Source: Paenibacillus polysaccharolyticus
Lineage (GTDB): Bacteria > Bacillota > Bacilli > Paenibacillales > Paenibacillaceae
DNA: 64,000 nt
Assembly: GCF_900102085.1 (NCBI RefSeq)
Contig: NZ_FMVM01000010.1
Location: 1 to 64,000 of the forward strand
Direction of reading: 5' to 3'
The position numbers were made by a program, and so were the translations under genes. Shown one piece after another: positions 26,701 through 34,005 of this stretch. The first letter of the stretch is position 1. Every line of letters starts with the position of its first letter. The notes under the pieces are model-generated. The model ran no database searches. It saw only the letters and a program-made list of their open reading frames with translations, and was not told the origin of the DNA.

Positions 26701-26966
26701 CACCGGAAGCCACTTCCTTTACGGATGTAGCCGCGGATCTGTGGGCAGCCGATGCGATTGCCTATGTGCAGTCCACTGGTCTGATGACGGGTTACAATGA
26801 TGGTACATTCAAACCAGACAGCAAGCTGACCCGTGCAGAAGCGGTAAAAGTGCTGAACGTCCTGTTCAAACGTACACCGCTGACGGGAGTGGCCACGCCA
26901 TCCTTTAGCGACGTGCCAGCAACCCACTGGGCATATGCAGATATTGAGGCTGCGGCACAGAAGTAA
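23748..26966 (+). CDS. Large SLH-domain surface protein 2 with two helical modules
   Basis: A 1072-residue exported paralog of the preceding protein. Signal peptide about 1-28, then a low-complexity Asn/Ser/Thr/Glu stretch (about 33-102), probably a flexible spacer. Two helical modules follow at about 113-354 and 372-600, with the same opening (LPEGFENLHPEKQ) and closing (LAQWMLGKK..GYQSYEEIQKAF) motifs as in protein 1. The remainder, from APVTSTPAPTTKQEQ onward, is nearly identical to protein 1 and ends in three SLH domains. ATG 23748 is used because GAGGAGGAG precedes it; the frame extends 25 codons further up without a site. Confidence 0.9.
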   Translation: MGKIRKSFTVLIVSLMLLQGALTGVVSAGASPEENNSTSNTSTNPPIENDSSDSTTNTSTSNNNEVSNNINNTEENNNNSSSSTTEGTGSNNNSNSSNEEQNPLDPLNLAKRNQEVAAVLAALQDPKLGIQLPEDFNLWTNDEKESVAEFVTLINGAKDYVSKDQVQYILDMAIEPRNLFVSKDLTDIEQRITAYFGKFTNLPVVFSENMDISIQDVYKIGKKYSDLSSIDKKIYAYRIAFYTKRDGISPSEYSNQLSATLSTYYPINSTTNKTNMYNALVRLRLMQKESTLYNNDPNTVETMMPFSLNLDKIDTLNYSTYRELAQWMIDKRPAEGYVNYQAIQKTFNRFFNPITDPLEELNEDRASKTEAEILEIIESPEWLQLPEGFENLHPEKQLIVARAVKSFIPEKNNYESKDQVQFAVEIGYKGLMVYLQTDTASFNQHLESLYTHLSNVPQYTTSDQFEYIHELGQKYLSLSSIDEKLLLYIDRRLTKDDDALKNDSYGFLLYMLMNYVPINNPDGTGRTVEALKYLYYVQQYTEKLDPSQKFPLDFSKMSGFADDEVKMGQLAQWMLGKKTVEGYQSYEEIQKAFNSYFSPVINPTDPNSSTGGGNTGGGSNAPVTSTPAPTTKQEQIVVDVNGVNGTNLTKTPITRTTETNGTVKDLVKMTDAIAKESVEKAKQLGSNTARIVIPDTKDAVSETRVEVPKTAVKDLSDGSMKLEISTENAVISIPTKSIAGFDQDLYFRVVPLKKESERKDLEERAKKEQVIQQVAPNTNVRVLARPVEIETNMQSREVTLTLPLGNSLPTDATARQQILDNLAVYIEHSDGTKELIQGKLVKLANNSEGIEFTVNKFSTFTLVVVDGLKASQKTNQPYIQGFGADFRPDAFVTRAQMAAMLARNLPGETATATAAGTTFADVAATHWATSEIQKAQAAGIMNGLSDTAFAPEGSITRAQMATIAYRWLQKQQTNTVTTTDTTGTAPEATSFTDVAADLWAADAIAYVQSTGLMTGYNDGTFKPDSKLTRAEAVKVLNVLFKRTPLTGVATPSFSDVPATHWAYADIEAAAQK
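25608..26966 (+). repeat. Duplicated SLH-coding segment, copy 2
   Basis: Partner of 22107-23462, 1359 bases long. The main variable spot is the linker between the second and third SLH domains (TNTVTTTDTTGTAPEA against TNAVTASTSATAPEA). Confidence 0.9.
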
Positions 26967-27030
26967 TTTTTTCAAGACAATAGAATTACAAAGTCCTCGA
27001 AAGTAAGCAGGGTACAAAGTGTGAACGATA

Positions 27031-27076
27031 AAAAGAGCTGTCCCCAAGTCATTCAGTGGCTGGGACAGCTCTTTTA
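27031..27076. terminator. Bidirectional terminator after the second SLH gene
   Basis: AAAAGAGCTGTCCC and GGGACAGCTCTTTT form a 14-bp perfect stem; it also serves the convergent GbsR-type gene. Confidence 0.9.
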
Positions 27077-27170
27077 CTTATATTCATTTTTAAAAGTATC
27101 TTTCGTATATCTACAGTTAACTTACCAAGCCAAATTCCCGTAACTTACGCTCAACCTCGCTGGGGTATTT

Positions 27171-27740
27171 TTAATCTTCCGGTGTTTGTGGGCCATTTTC
27201 ATACAGTTTACCCTCTCGCAGCCGATCCACGAATCCTTGAAGCCAGACATAGTATTGCTCTGCATGCTGGAGTTTGTGCAAATCTCGTAATGCCTCTTCC
27301 CGTTCTTGTGCAGTTGTATGTTCCGCTAGAATCATGGTTGTCAGGTCAGGGATCACCTCGCGGATGCCTTCCAGCATCACATCCACTTCCCGTTGCAGCT
27401 TTAATCCGAAGAAGTTTTGAAACGTGCGAAAGAAGTCGGTCTCCGCCACATATTGATCCTGGCGCTCCTTTTTCTCGTCCAGCTTATAGATCATTTGAGA
27501 CTCGGTTAACGAACGAACGGCATAACTCATGTTGCTTTTGCTCATATTCATAGAGGTCTTCATCTCTTCCAGCGTCATCGGACGGTCTTCGAAATACATC
27601 ACACCATACAATTTACCAAACGTATGATTAACCCCATAGAGATCCATCGTATTGGCAATCGCCTCGATGACTCTCTCCCTTAGTACAGACCGATCAGGTA
27701 ACGATAAATGATTCGGGTTCCCGGCAATTTCTTTTCCCAC
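27171..27740 (-). CDS. GbsR/MarR-type transcription regulator
   Basis: A 189-residue winged-helix regulator of the GbsR family, recognisable by FGKLYGVMYFEDRPMTLEEM, the MSKSNMSYAVRSL recognition helix and the dimerising C-terminal helices. In Bacillus, GbsR senses choline and controls choline uptake and glycine betaine synthesis; related proteins control other osmoprotectant genes. Here it is transcribed away from the Ugp-like ABC operon at 27941, so it probably regulates that operon through the TGTACA repeats in the shared promoter region. Effector is inferred only by family. Confidence 0.85.
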   Translation of the reverse strand: MGKEIAGNPNHLSLPDRSVLRERVIEAIANTMDLYGVNHTFGKLYGVMYFEDRPMTLEEMKTSMNMSKSNMSYAVRSLTESQMIYKLDEKKERQDQYVAETDFFRTFQNFFGLKLQREVDVMLEGIREVIPDLTTMILAEHTTAQEREEALRDLHKLQHAEQYYVWLQGFVDRLREGKLYENGPQTPED

Positions 27741-27844
27741 AATGTCACCTCGGCAATAGAATAAACGTTTCCACGAACATATTCATATTTTACATGACTC
27801 CTTCGAATTTTAACACAACCCCGAAATAGATTTTTCAATTCGAA

Positions 27845-27864
27845 TGTACAATCATTTTTGTACA
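27845..27864. promoter_or_regulatory. Candidate operator between GbsR-type gene and ABC operon
   Basis: TGTACA occurs twice, separated by eight bases (27845-27850 and 27859-27864), in the 200-base divergent promoter region. TTCGAA also occurs twice nearby. Binding by the GbsR-type protein is a guess from position. Confidence 0.4.
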
Positions 27865-27940
27865 GAAGATTAAACAGGCCAATATATATCTATAAATTGC
27901 CAATTGTTAAAGAAAATTTGGACAATAAGGAGTGGGGGAA

Positions 27941-28816
27941 TTGCGTTTGAAATTGTGGAGGGAGTCGGAGGCGGTTCTATTCACGTTGCCTGCTTTAATC
28001 CCGCTGTTGATTTTCTGGCTGGGGCCTCTGGGATACATCGTATATCTCAGTTTTACGGACTGGGACTTCATGAGCCCGGACAAGCTGTTCGTCGGGTTGG
28101 ATAACTACACGTACCTGCTAACGAACTCTGAATTCTATCGATCTTTGAGAGTTACGCTGTTATTCGGACTCGGGAGTGTGATCCCTACGATTGTGGGAGG
28201 ACTTGCACTAGCGATGCTGATGAATAGCAAAATGAAATCATCCGGTATTTTTCGCACATTACTCTTCTCACCATGGGTGACACCAACGGTTGCCGTATCC
28301 ATCGCATGGTCGTGGATTTTTGAACCGCAAGTGGGACTAGCCAATCTGATGCTGGGCTGGGTAGGAGTATCACCGATCGGATGGCTCCGTGATATGGACT
28401 GGGCACTGGTTGCCGTGTTGATTGTCACCCTGTGGAAGTCCATCGGTTGGGCGATGGTGTTCTATCTGGTAGCTCTACGGAATCTGCCGTCCGATCTGCT
28501 TGAAGCAGCTTCCATTGATGGGGCGGGAGCTTGGGACAAGTTCAGAAGCATTACGTTGCCGCTGATCTCACCAACAACCTTTTTCCTTTCGATCATTCTG
28601 ACTATTCAATCGCTACAGGCTTACGACCAGATTAACGTCATGACTCAAGGTGGACCTGCTGGATCAACTCGAACCTTGCTGTATATGTATTATCAGTCTG
28701 CTTTTGAATCGTTTAACGTCGGAGAAGCTTCATCGATCGCTGTAGTTATTATTCTGATCTGCGTGCTGTTATCGGGAGTTTCCTTCCTGCTTGGCAGACG
28801 CCTGGTGCACTACTAA
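27941..28816 (+). CDS. ABC transporter permease, MalF/UgpA type
   Basis: A 291-residue membrane protein with six membrane segments and the EAA loop (EAASIDGAGAWDKFRSITLPL) that contacts the ATPase. It forms a heterodimer with the next gene product. TTG at 27941 is chosen because AAGGAG lies eight bases before it; the GTG at 27932 would overlap that site. The stop overlaps the next ATG by one base. No ATP-binding gene is in the operon, so it must share an MsmX/UgpC-type ATPase encoded elsewhere, as is common in Bacilli. Confidence 0.9.
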   Translation: MRLKLWRESEAVLFTLPALIPLLIFWLGPLGYIVYLSFTDWDFMSPDKLFVGLDNYTYLLTNSEFYRSLRVTLLFGLGSVIPTIVGGLALAMLMNSKMKSSGIFRTLLFSPWVTPTVAVSIAWSWIFEPQVGLANLMLGWVGVSPIGWLRDMDWALVAVLIVTLWKSIGWAMVFYLVALRNLPSDLLEAASIDGAGAWDKFRSITLPLISPTTFFLSIILTIQSLQAYDQINVMTQGGPAGSTRTLLYMYYQSAFESFNVGEASSIAVVIILICVLLSGVSFLLGRRLVHY

Positions 28817-29721
28817 TGACAATGACCATGCCCAAAAGTAAAACGAGCCAAATGAAGCCCAGAGAGATGCATAAGGCATCCCGTAAAAAAGTAAAAATCA
28901 GTGCCATCCTTCGCTATCTGGCACTTGCTATTATTGCACTAGGCACTGCTTTTCCGTTCTATTGGATGGTGATCAGCGGATTCAAAACAAATGATGAAAT
29001 CTGGCAGTTCCCGCCGACCTTCTGGCCAGAGACATTTCTGTGGCAGAACTACGTGGATGCATGGAACGCCGCACCGTTTGCACGGTACATGCTGAACAGC
29101 ACCGGGGTCGCCATAGCGATCTGTCTGCTCCAGATTGTGAACTCCAGCATGATGGCATACGCCTTGACTCATATGAAATTCCGCCTTAAGGGCACGTTAA
29201 CCGGCATCATTCTGGTAGGGTACATGATTCCCAGCACGGCAGTGTATCTGCCTGGTTATCTGGTGTTAAGCGAGCTGAATCTGCTGGATTCCTACACAGG
29301 TCTGATCGTATCCAACTGTGTCAGTGTGTTCTCCATTTTCCTGATTCGTCAAGCCTTTATGCAGGTTTCTCATGAACTCGTGGAAGCCGGACAACTGGAC
29401 GGAGCATCACATTTCCGCATTCTCTGGACGATTATTGCGCCGCTCGTTCGCTCCAGCTTCGCCGTGATGGTGCTGATTACATTCATCGAGCAGTACAACA
29501 ACTATTTCTGGCCGATGCTCATCACCAAAGATCCTGATCTACAGCTGGTATCTGCCGGGTTGCGAAGTTTCTTCGTGGAGGGCGGAGCTTATGGCCTGGC
29601 CTGGCCGCAAATTATGGCAGCAAGTGCGTTTACCATCGCACCGTTACTGATTCTCTTCGTGTTCACCCAGAAAACGATCATGCAGAGTGTGAACATGACG
29701 GCTGGCGTAAACAAGAATTGA
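28816..29721 (+). CDS. ABC transporter permease, MalG/UgpE type
   Basis: A 301-residue permease with six membrane segments after a basic N-terminal tail of about 28 residues. The EAA loop is EAGQLDGASHFRILWTIIAPL-like near residue 190. It overlaps the upstream permease gene (TAATG), so the two are coupled. It works with 27941 and the lipoprotein 29773. Confidence 0.9.
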   Translation: MTMTMPKSKTSQMKPREMHKASRKKVKISAILRYLALAIIALGTAFPFYWMVISGFKTNDEIWQFPPTFWPETFLWQNYVDAWNAAPFARYMLNSTGVAIAICLLQIVNSSMMAYALTHMKFRLKGTLTGIILVGYMIPSTAVYLPGYLVLSELNLLDSYTGLIVSNCVSVFSIFLIRQAFMQVSHELVEAGQLDGASHFRILWTIIAPLVRSSFAVMVLITFIEQYNNYFWPMLITKDPDLQLVSAGLRSFFVEGGAYGLAWPQIMAASAFTIAPLLILFVFTQKTIMQSVNMTAGVNKN

Positions 29722-29772
29722 TATGCTTCACCTTTTGTCTAATAAAGTCACCCAAAAACAGGAGGAACAACA

Positions 29773-31149
29773 ATGAATTGGAGCAAGTCAGGCATGACTT
29801 TGAAAAAGAAACTGAAGCTGAGCTGGAAAGGTGGCATGTCGCTGGTACTCGCCGCAAGCTTCGCTTTAATAACCGCTTGTGGAACACAAGCCCCGGCAGA
29901 ATCGAATGCGACAGCGGCTGCTAGCGGAGGCACGGACACACAGGCCAAAGCGCCGGTGGAGATTGAGTTCTGGTATGGTCTGGGCGGTAACCTGGGCGAC
30001 AATATGAAGAAGAAAATTGATGCTTTCAACGCTTCGCAGAATGAAGTGGTTGTAAAAGGGATTGTACAAGCCGATTACACGGAGACGGAGCAGAAACTTC
30101 AAGCGGCCATTGCGTCCAAGAAAGTACCTGCTGCCGTTCTGAGTGCCAATATTGACTGGGCCCGCAAAGGTTATTATGCACCTATGGATGAGATGATCGC
30201 GGCTGACCCGAACTTCAAAAAAGACGATTTCATTCAAACGTTCCTGGAACAAGGGAATGTAGATGGCAAGCAGTTCTTTTTACCAATGTATGGCACGACT
30301 CAAATTATGTACTACCGTATGGATACGTTCAAAGAGAACGGAATTGACCCGGCAAGCCTGACGACATGGGAGAAATTTGCCGAGGCTGCCGCGAAGATGT
30401 CCAAGAAAGAAAATGGCAAAACCACTTTCTACGGCTGGGAGCCGATGTGGGGTAGAGACAACATGATCGATGCTGTTATGGGCAAAGGCGGCAAAATTCT
30501 GAGTGATGACGGTAAAACGGTGATGATCGACTCCCCTGAATGGATCGAGACATGGGAACTGTTCCGTAAATGGATCAACGAAGACAAAATTATGGGCATT
30601 CAATATGGCGGTCAAGGCTGGGAGTATTGGTACAAGACCATTGACGATGTGATGAAAAATAAAGCGGCTGGATACACCGGTTCAAGTGGTGACCAAGGCG
30701 ATCTGGATTTTAAAATCGTTGCGGCCATGCAACAGCCAGGCTGGGAAGGCATTGGCGAAGGTAAACCTGTAGCGAGTGCAATTCTTGCAGGTATTCCGGC
30801 AGCAGCTAGTCCAGAGCAACAACAGGCAGCGTATAAATGGCTGACGTATTTCTCCAAAACCGAGAACACCGCTTCATGGTCGATGAACACAGGTTACATT
30901 GCGGTACGCCAATCTGCACAGCAAGATCCAGACTTCAAGAAGTTTAGCGAAGAGCATCCACAGATTACGGTACCATTGCAACAGGCAGCACATGCTTCAG
31001 CTCCATTCCGTGATCCAACAGGCGGCAAAATTAATGATGCCTTGAAAGAAGCAGCGGATAAAGTACAGATCAACAATGTTCCTGCAGAGCAGGCGCTGAA
31101 GGAAGCCAAAGAAAAAGCACAGAAAGAACTGGATCGCATTGCAAAATAA
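29773..31149 (+). CDS. ABC transporter substrate-binding lipoprotein (UgpB-like)
   Basis: A 458-residue extracytoplasmic binding protein with a lipobox (LITACG, C36). The mature start EIEFWYGLGGNLGDNMKKK and the segment AAVLSANIDWARKGYYAPMDE resemble UgpB, which binds glycerol-3-phosphate and glycerophosphodiesters, more than typical sugar-binding proteins. It follows its two permeases by 51 bases with a strong AGGAGG site. A stable hairpin after the stop may give this gene higher expression than the downstream enzymes. The ligand is inferred, not proven; other oligosaccharide ligands remain possible. Confidence 0.88.
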   Translation: MNWSKSGMTLKKKLKLSWKGGMSLVLAASFALITACGTQAPAESNATAAASGGTDTQAKAPVEIEFWYGLGGNLGDNMKKKIDAFNASQNEVVVKGIVQADYTETEQKLQAAIASKKVPAAVLSANIDWARKGYYAPMDEMIAADPNFKKDDFIQTFLEQGNVDGKQFFLPMYGTTQIMYYRMDTFKENGIDPASLTTWEKFAEAAAKMSKKENGKTTFYGWEPMWGRDNMIDAVMGKGGKILSDDGKTVMIDSPEWIETWELFRKWINEDKIMGIQYGGQGWEYWYKTIDDVMKNKAAGYTGSSGDQGDLDFKIVAAMQQPGWEGIGEGKPVASAILAGIPAAASPEQQQAAYKWLTYFSKTENTASWSMNTGYIAVRQSAQQDPDFKKFSEEHPQITVPLQQAAHASAPFRDPTGGKINDALKEAADKVQINNVPAEQALKEAKEKAQKELDRIAK

Positions 31150-31207
31150 TTCATTGTAATACATGAAGTTTGCATCCTCTCTCATGTATAAGCTTTAGTG
31201 CCTAAGC

Positions 31208-31239
31208 AAAAAGGGCGGTACACCATGTACCGCCCTTTC
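31208..31239 (+). terminator. Stable hairpin (partial terminator or mRNA stabiliser) inside the operon
   Basis: AAAGGGCGGTACA and TGTACCGCCCTTT form a 13-bp perfect stem with a three-base loop. On the plus strand only TTT follows, so read-through to the HAD gene is likely; on the minus strand it would be a proper terminator. Confidence 0.65.
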
Positions 31240-31273
31240 CATTCATTACGATCACAGACAAGGAGTTTAGTCC

Positions 31274-32044
31274 ATGCAAGAGAATAAAGTAGTCGATAGA
31301 ACACAGGTGCAGGTTGAAGCCATTCTGTTTGATAAGGATGGGACGTTGCTTGATTTTACAGGCATGTGGGGGTTCTGGACAGATTGTGTGTTGAATGATT
31401 TCAGAGAACAACTGTTTATTCGTGGTCTAGAGATGGATGAAGCCGATCTTCCAAAGATCTGGGGCACATTTCACGATGAACAGGGACGGATGAACGGTTA
31501 TGATGTCCGGGGCCCGCTCGCCATGGGTACGATGGATGAAGTATATGCCGTGCTGACGTGGCATGGATATCGTGCAGGACTCAGCTGGGCAGAAGCCAAA
31601 ATGATCGTAAGAGCATGCCTCGCACAGGCCGAGGAAGCGATGGAGGTACATCGTCCGGCGCATCCGCTGCCCGGTGTAAGAGAGTTTTTGGAGCAGTCAC
31701 GGAATCAGGGGTTGAAAATGGGCGTAGTGACAGCCGATGAAACGGCAAGTGCAGTCAAACATCTGCAATGGATGGGGCTGGACGCATACTTCGATGTCAT
31801 CATTGGAACGGATCTGGTAGACCGCGGAAAACCGTTTCCCGATATGTTGCTGCTTGCCTGTGAGCGACTCAGTGTACAGGCGCAGCAAGTCATGGTGATT
31901 GGCGACACGGACGGAGATATGGAGATGGCGAGAGCTGCAGGAGCAGGCTACAAGATTGGCATTGGTGAGTCTGGGAAAATACAACTGGCGGATCGCACAA
32001 TCCAGACGTTCCATGAATTGCTCTCCGGTGGGTTAGGCCGATGA
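31274..32044 (+). CDS. HAD-superfamily phosphatase
   Basis: A 256-residue phosphatase of the haloacid dehalogenase type. Catalytic D20 and D22 lie in AILFDKDGTLLDF; motif II is VVTADET; motif III and IV are around RGKPFPDMLL and VMVIGDTDGDMEMA. A helical cap occupies about 30-135. AAGGAG precedes the ATG at good spacing and the stop overlaps the next ATG by four bases. In this operon it could remove phosphate from a product of the imported phosphodiester, for example phosphocholine or glycerol phosphate; that is inference from context. Confidence 0.85.
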   Translation: MQENKVVDRTQVQVEAILFDKDGTLLDFTGMWGFWTDCVLNDFREQLFIRGLEMDEADLPKIWGTFHDEQGRMNGYDVRGPLAMGTMDEVYAVLTWHGYRAGLSWAEAKMIVRACLAQAEEAMEVHRPAHPLPGVREFLEQSRNQGLKMGVVTADETASAVKHLQWMGLDAYFDVIIGTDLVDRGKPFPDMLLLACERLSVQAQQVMVIGDTDGDMEMARAAGAGYKIGIGESGKIQLADRTIQTFHELLSGGLGR

Positions 32045-32379
32045 CGAGTAGTCAGACTTATCTGGGCTGGGTGTTGCTGGCACTTGCTATTGGTCTGGAA
32101 CTGAGTGCCACGATATTACTTAAAGTGTCGGATGGTTTCTCCAGATTGTGGCCTTCCGTGATGATGTTTGTTTGCTACGCCGCAAGCTTCACCTTTCTGA
32201 ATTATGCCGTCAAGTATATGCCGCTGGCTGTGGCCTATGCGATCTGGTCAGGCGTGGGGATCACGATGATTGGCGTGGTGGGGCATTATTTCTTTGGTGA
32301 ACGACTGAGACTGACGTCGATGGTATGGATCGGTTTTATTTTGATAGGCATTATTGGACTGAAATGGAGTGATTCGTAA
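32041..32379 (+). CDS. Small multidrug resistance (SMR) family transporter
   Basis: A 112-residue protein with four membrane helices. The essential glutamate of the family is E20 in GLELSATILLK, and YAIWSGVGITMIG is the conserved third helix. SMR proteins work as dimers that export cationic compounds, often quaternary amines, in exchange for protons; single-gene homodimers and paired heterodimers both occur, and here only one gene is present. It is translationally coupled to the phosphatase upstream and the phosphoesterase downstream, which ties export of a cation to phosphoester breakdown. Confidence 0.9.
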   Translation: MTSSQTYLGWVLLALAIGLELSATILLKVSDGFSRLWPSVMMFVCYAASFTFLNYAVKYMPLAVAYAIWSGVGITMIGVVGHYFFGERLRLTSMVWIGFILIGIIGLKWSDS

Positions 32380-33464
32380 TGAGTACTACTGAGCAGCCAC
32401 TGGCTACCTTCCAGGTGATCACGGACACACATGTACGGGACGAGGCAGATCATATTCATAACCGGCATCTGGAGCAGGCGCTCGCGGATATAGCCTCTTT
32501 CAGCCATGGAAGCAGTGGCATTATGCATGTGGGTGATGTAACCGACCGCGGGTTGCCGAGCGAGTATCGGGAATGGCAGCGAATCTGGGAGCAATATGCG
32601 GAGAAGTTGCCGAAGATACGTTTCACGGTGGGTAATCATGATATTGGTGCAGTCATCTGGCAGAAGCCGCCCCTGGTTCTGCTTGAGATGAATGAAGGCC
32701 AGGTAGCGGAGATCCTGGAGCAAGATGCGGAGTTAGAGCATCCAGTGAAACAGACTGCGGAGGAGTCAGCGGCGCTGATTCAGCAACTGGCTGGCAACCA
32801 ATTCGTGCTACCAGGGCAGACCGCACATGAAGGGGAAATTCACGCAGACATATGCGCTAGAGCCGAAACCATTACCGTTGCGGGATTATGGCATCGGCGT
32901 TTAATTGATTTTGAAGTGGCGACAGGAATGAAGGGAACGTACCACGATCATTGGATCGATGGATATCATTATATCTTCCTTGGTACGGAGCAGCCGCATC
33001 CGAAGGACTGTGAGATGTCGTCTAAACAACTGGAATGGCTGGATGCGAAGCTGGCTGAACAGGCCGCACTGGATCGTCCGATCTTCCTCTTTATCCACCA
33101 ACCCCTGATGGACACCGTTGCGGGATCGCTTCAGGCCCAAGGCTGGTATGGCGTGAATCAGGATGCAGAACTGAAGGCCGTGCTGGCCAAGTACCCACAA
33201 GCGATTCTGTTCTCCGGGCATACGCATTGGCAACTGCAAGCACCGCATACGATGTATGATGGTGCAGGCCAGCTGCCAACCATGTTCAACGCTTCTTCTG
33301 TCGCCTATCTATGGACGGATGAGGATGAACATTTGGAGGGTAGCGAAGGGTTGCATGTAGAGATTTACAAGGATCGAGTCGTTGTGAAAGGGCGGGACTT
33401 CACTGCCGGGAAATGGGTTGAAGGCGCTGACTATACAGTGCGATATCCAGTAGTTGATCGTTAA
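32379..33464 (+). CDS. Metallophosphoesterase (phosphodiesterase-like)
   Basis: A 361-residue calcineurin-like enzyme. Metal-binding motifs in order: D16-T-H18 (VITDTHV), GDVTDRG (52-58), GNHD (85-88), FIHQPL and SGHTHW. No signal peptide, so it acts in the cytoplasm. Enzymes of this class include GpdQ-type glycerophosphodiesterases and cyclic-nucleotide phosphodiesterases. Coupling (TAATG) to the SMR gene behind a UgpB-like importer supports a role on an imported glycerophosphodiester. It is the last gene of the operon; no clear terminator follows. Confidence 0.85.
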   Translation: MSTTEQPLATFQVITDTHVRDEADHIHNRHLEQALADIASFSHGSSGIMHVGDVTDRGLPSEYREWQRIWEQYAEKLPKIRFTVGNHDIGAVIWQKPPLVLLEMNEGQVAEILEQDAELEHPVKQTAEESAALIQQLAGNQFVLPGQTAHEGEIHADICARAETITVAGLWHRRLIDFEVATGMKGTYHDHWIDGYHYIFLGTEQPHPKDCEMSSKQLEWLDAKLAEQAALDRPIFLFIHQPLMDTVAGSLQAQGWYGVNQDAELKAVLAKYPQAILFSGHTHWQLQAPHTMYDGAGQLPTMFNASSVAYLWTDEDEHLEGSEGLHVEIYKDRVVVKGRDFTAGKWVEGADYTVRYPVVDR

Positions 33465-33664
33465 TCATCATTTTTTTGTGAAAAGAGGAAGATTGATATA
33501 ATCGTAATTGAAGCAGAGTTGTGTATATACATGACTCTGTTTTTGTCTCAATTTTCACTGCAAATTCATCAATATTAAATATTGTATTTTTTGGGATATA
33601 CAAGGTACTATTAACATATCCTTTGAGGAATGAAATAACTGTTTTGGTAAGGGGATGGCTTACC

Positions 33665-33841
33665 TTGAGGCATACGAACTGGAATTTATATGGAAAATGG
33701 ATGTTACCTGTGATTATATCTGTGTTAGGCATTATTATTTTTAATACTTTTAATTTTCTACTCAAAAGCATAGTTGCTCTTGCTGAAAAATTTTATAGTA
33801 CGGGATATACATTCGGAGAATTTTTAGATCAAATTTTTTAA
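33665..33841 (+). CDS. Possible small membrane protein
   Basis: A 58-residue frame with TTG start after AAGGGG (ten-base spacing) containing one hydrophobic segment (MLPVIISVLGIIIFN). The surrounding DNA (33465-34005) is unusually AT-rich and otherwise shows no gene, so this could be a chance frame or a relic of a longer gene; in-frame coding extends upstream to about 33521. Confidence 0.3.
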   Translation: MRHTNWNLYGKWMLPVIISVLGIIIFNTFNFLLKSIVALAEKFYSTGYTFGEFLDQIF

Positions 33842-34005
33842 TCCAACTCTAAAGAGGACATGACTCAATGTATTCATCTGGGCAAAGTTGTAAATAGGTA
33901 TGTCGAAGATTTATACTCAAATATATACACATGTTTAGCCTAATTAAGCTCTAATCATGGTTACCAATGAATGTATTTAATTCACGGAGAGGATGTAGAA
34001 GCAGA

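Noticed and set aside
25890..27047. 385-residue minus-strand frame opposite the second SLH gene, with a similar frame opposite the first
   Set aside because: Very Cys/His-rich, and its similarity to the frame at 22389-23162 follows from the duplicated SLH DNA; no ribosome binding site.
27056..27553. 165-residue plus-strand frame opposite the GbsR-type gene
   Set aside because: Shadow frame; the minus-strand GbsR family protein is clear.
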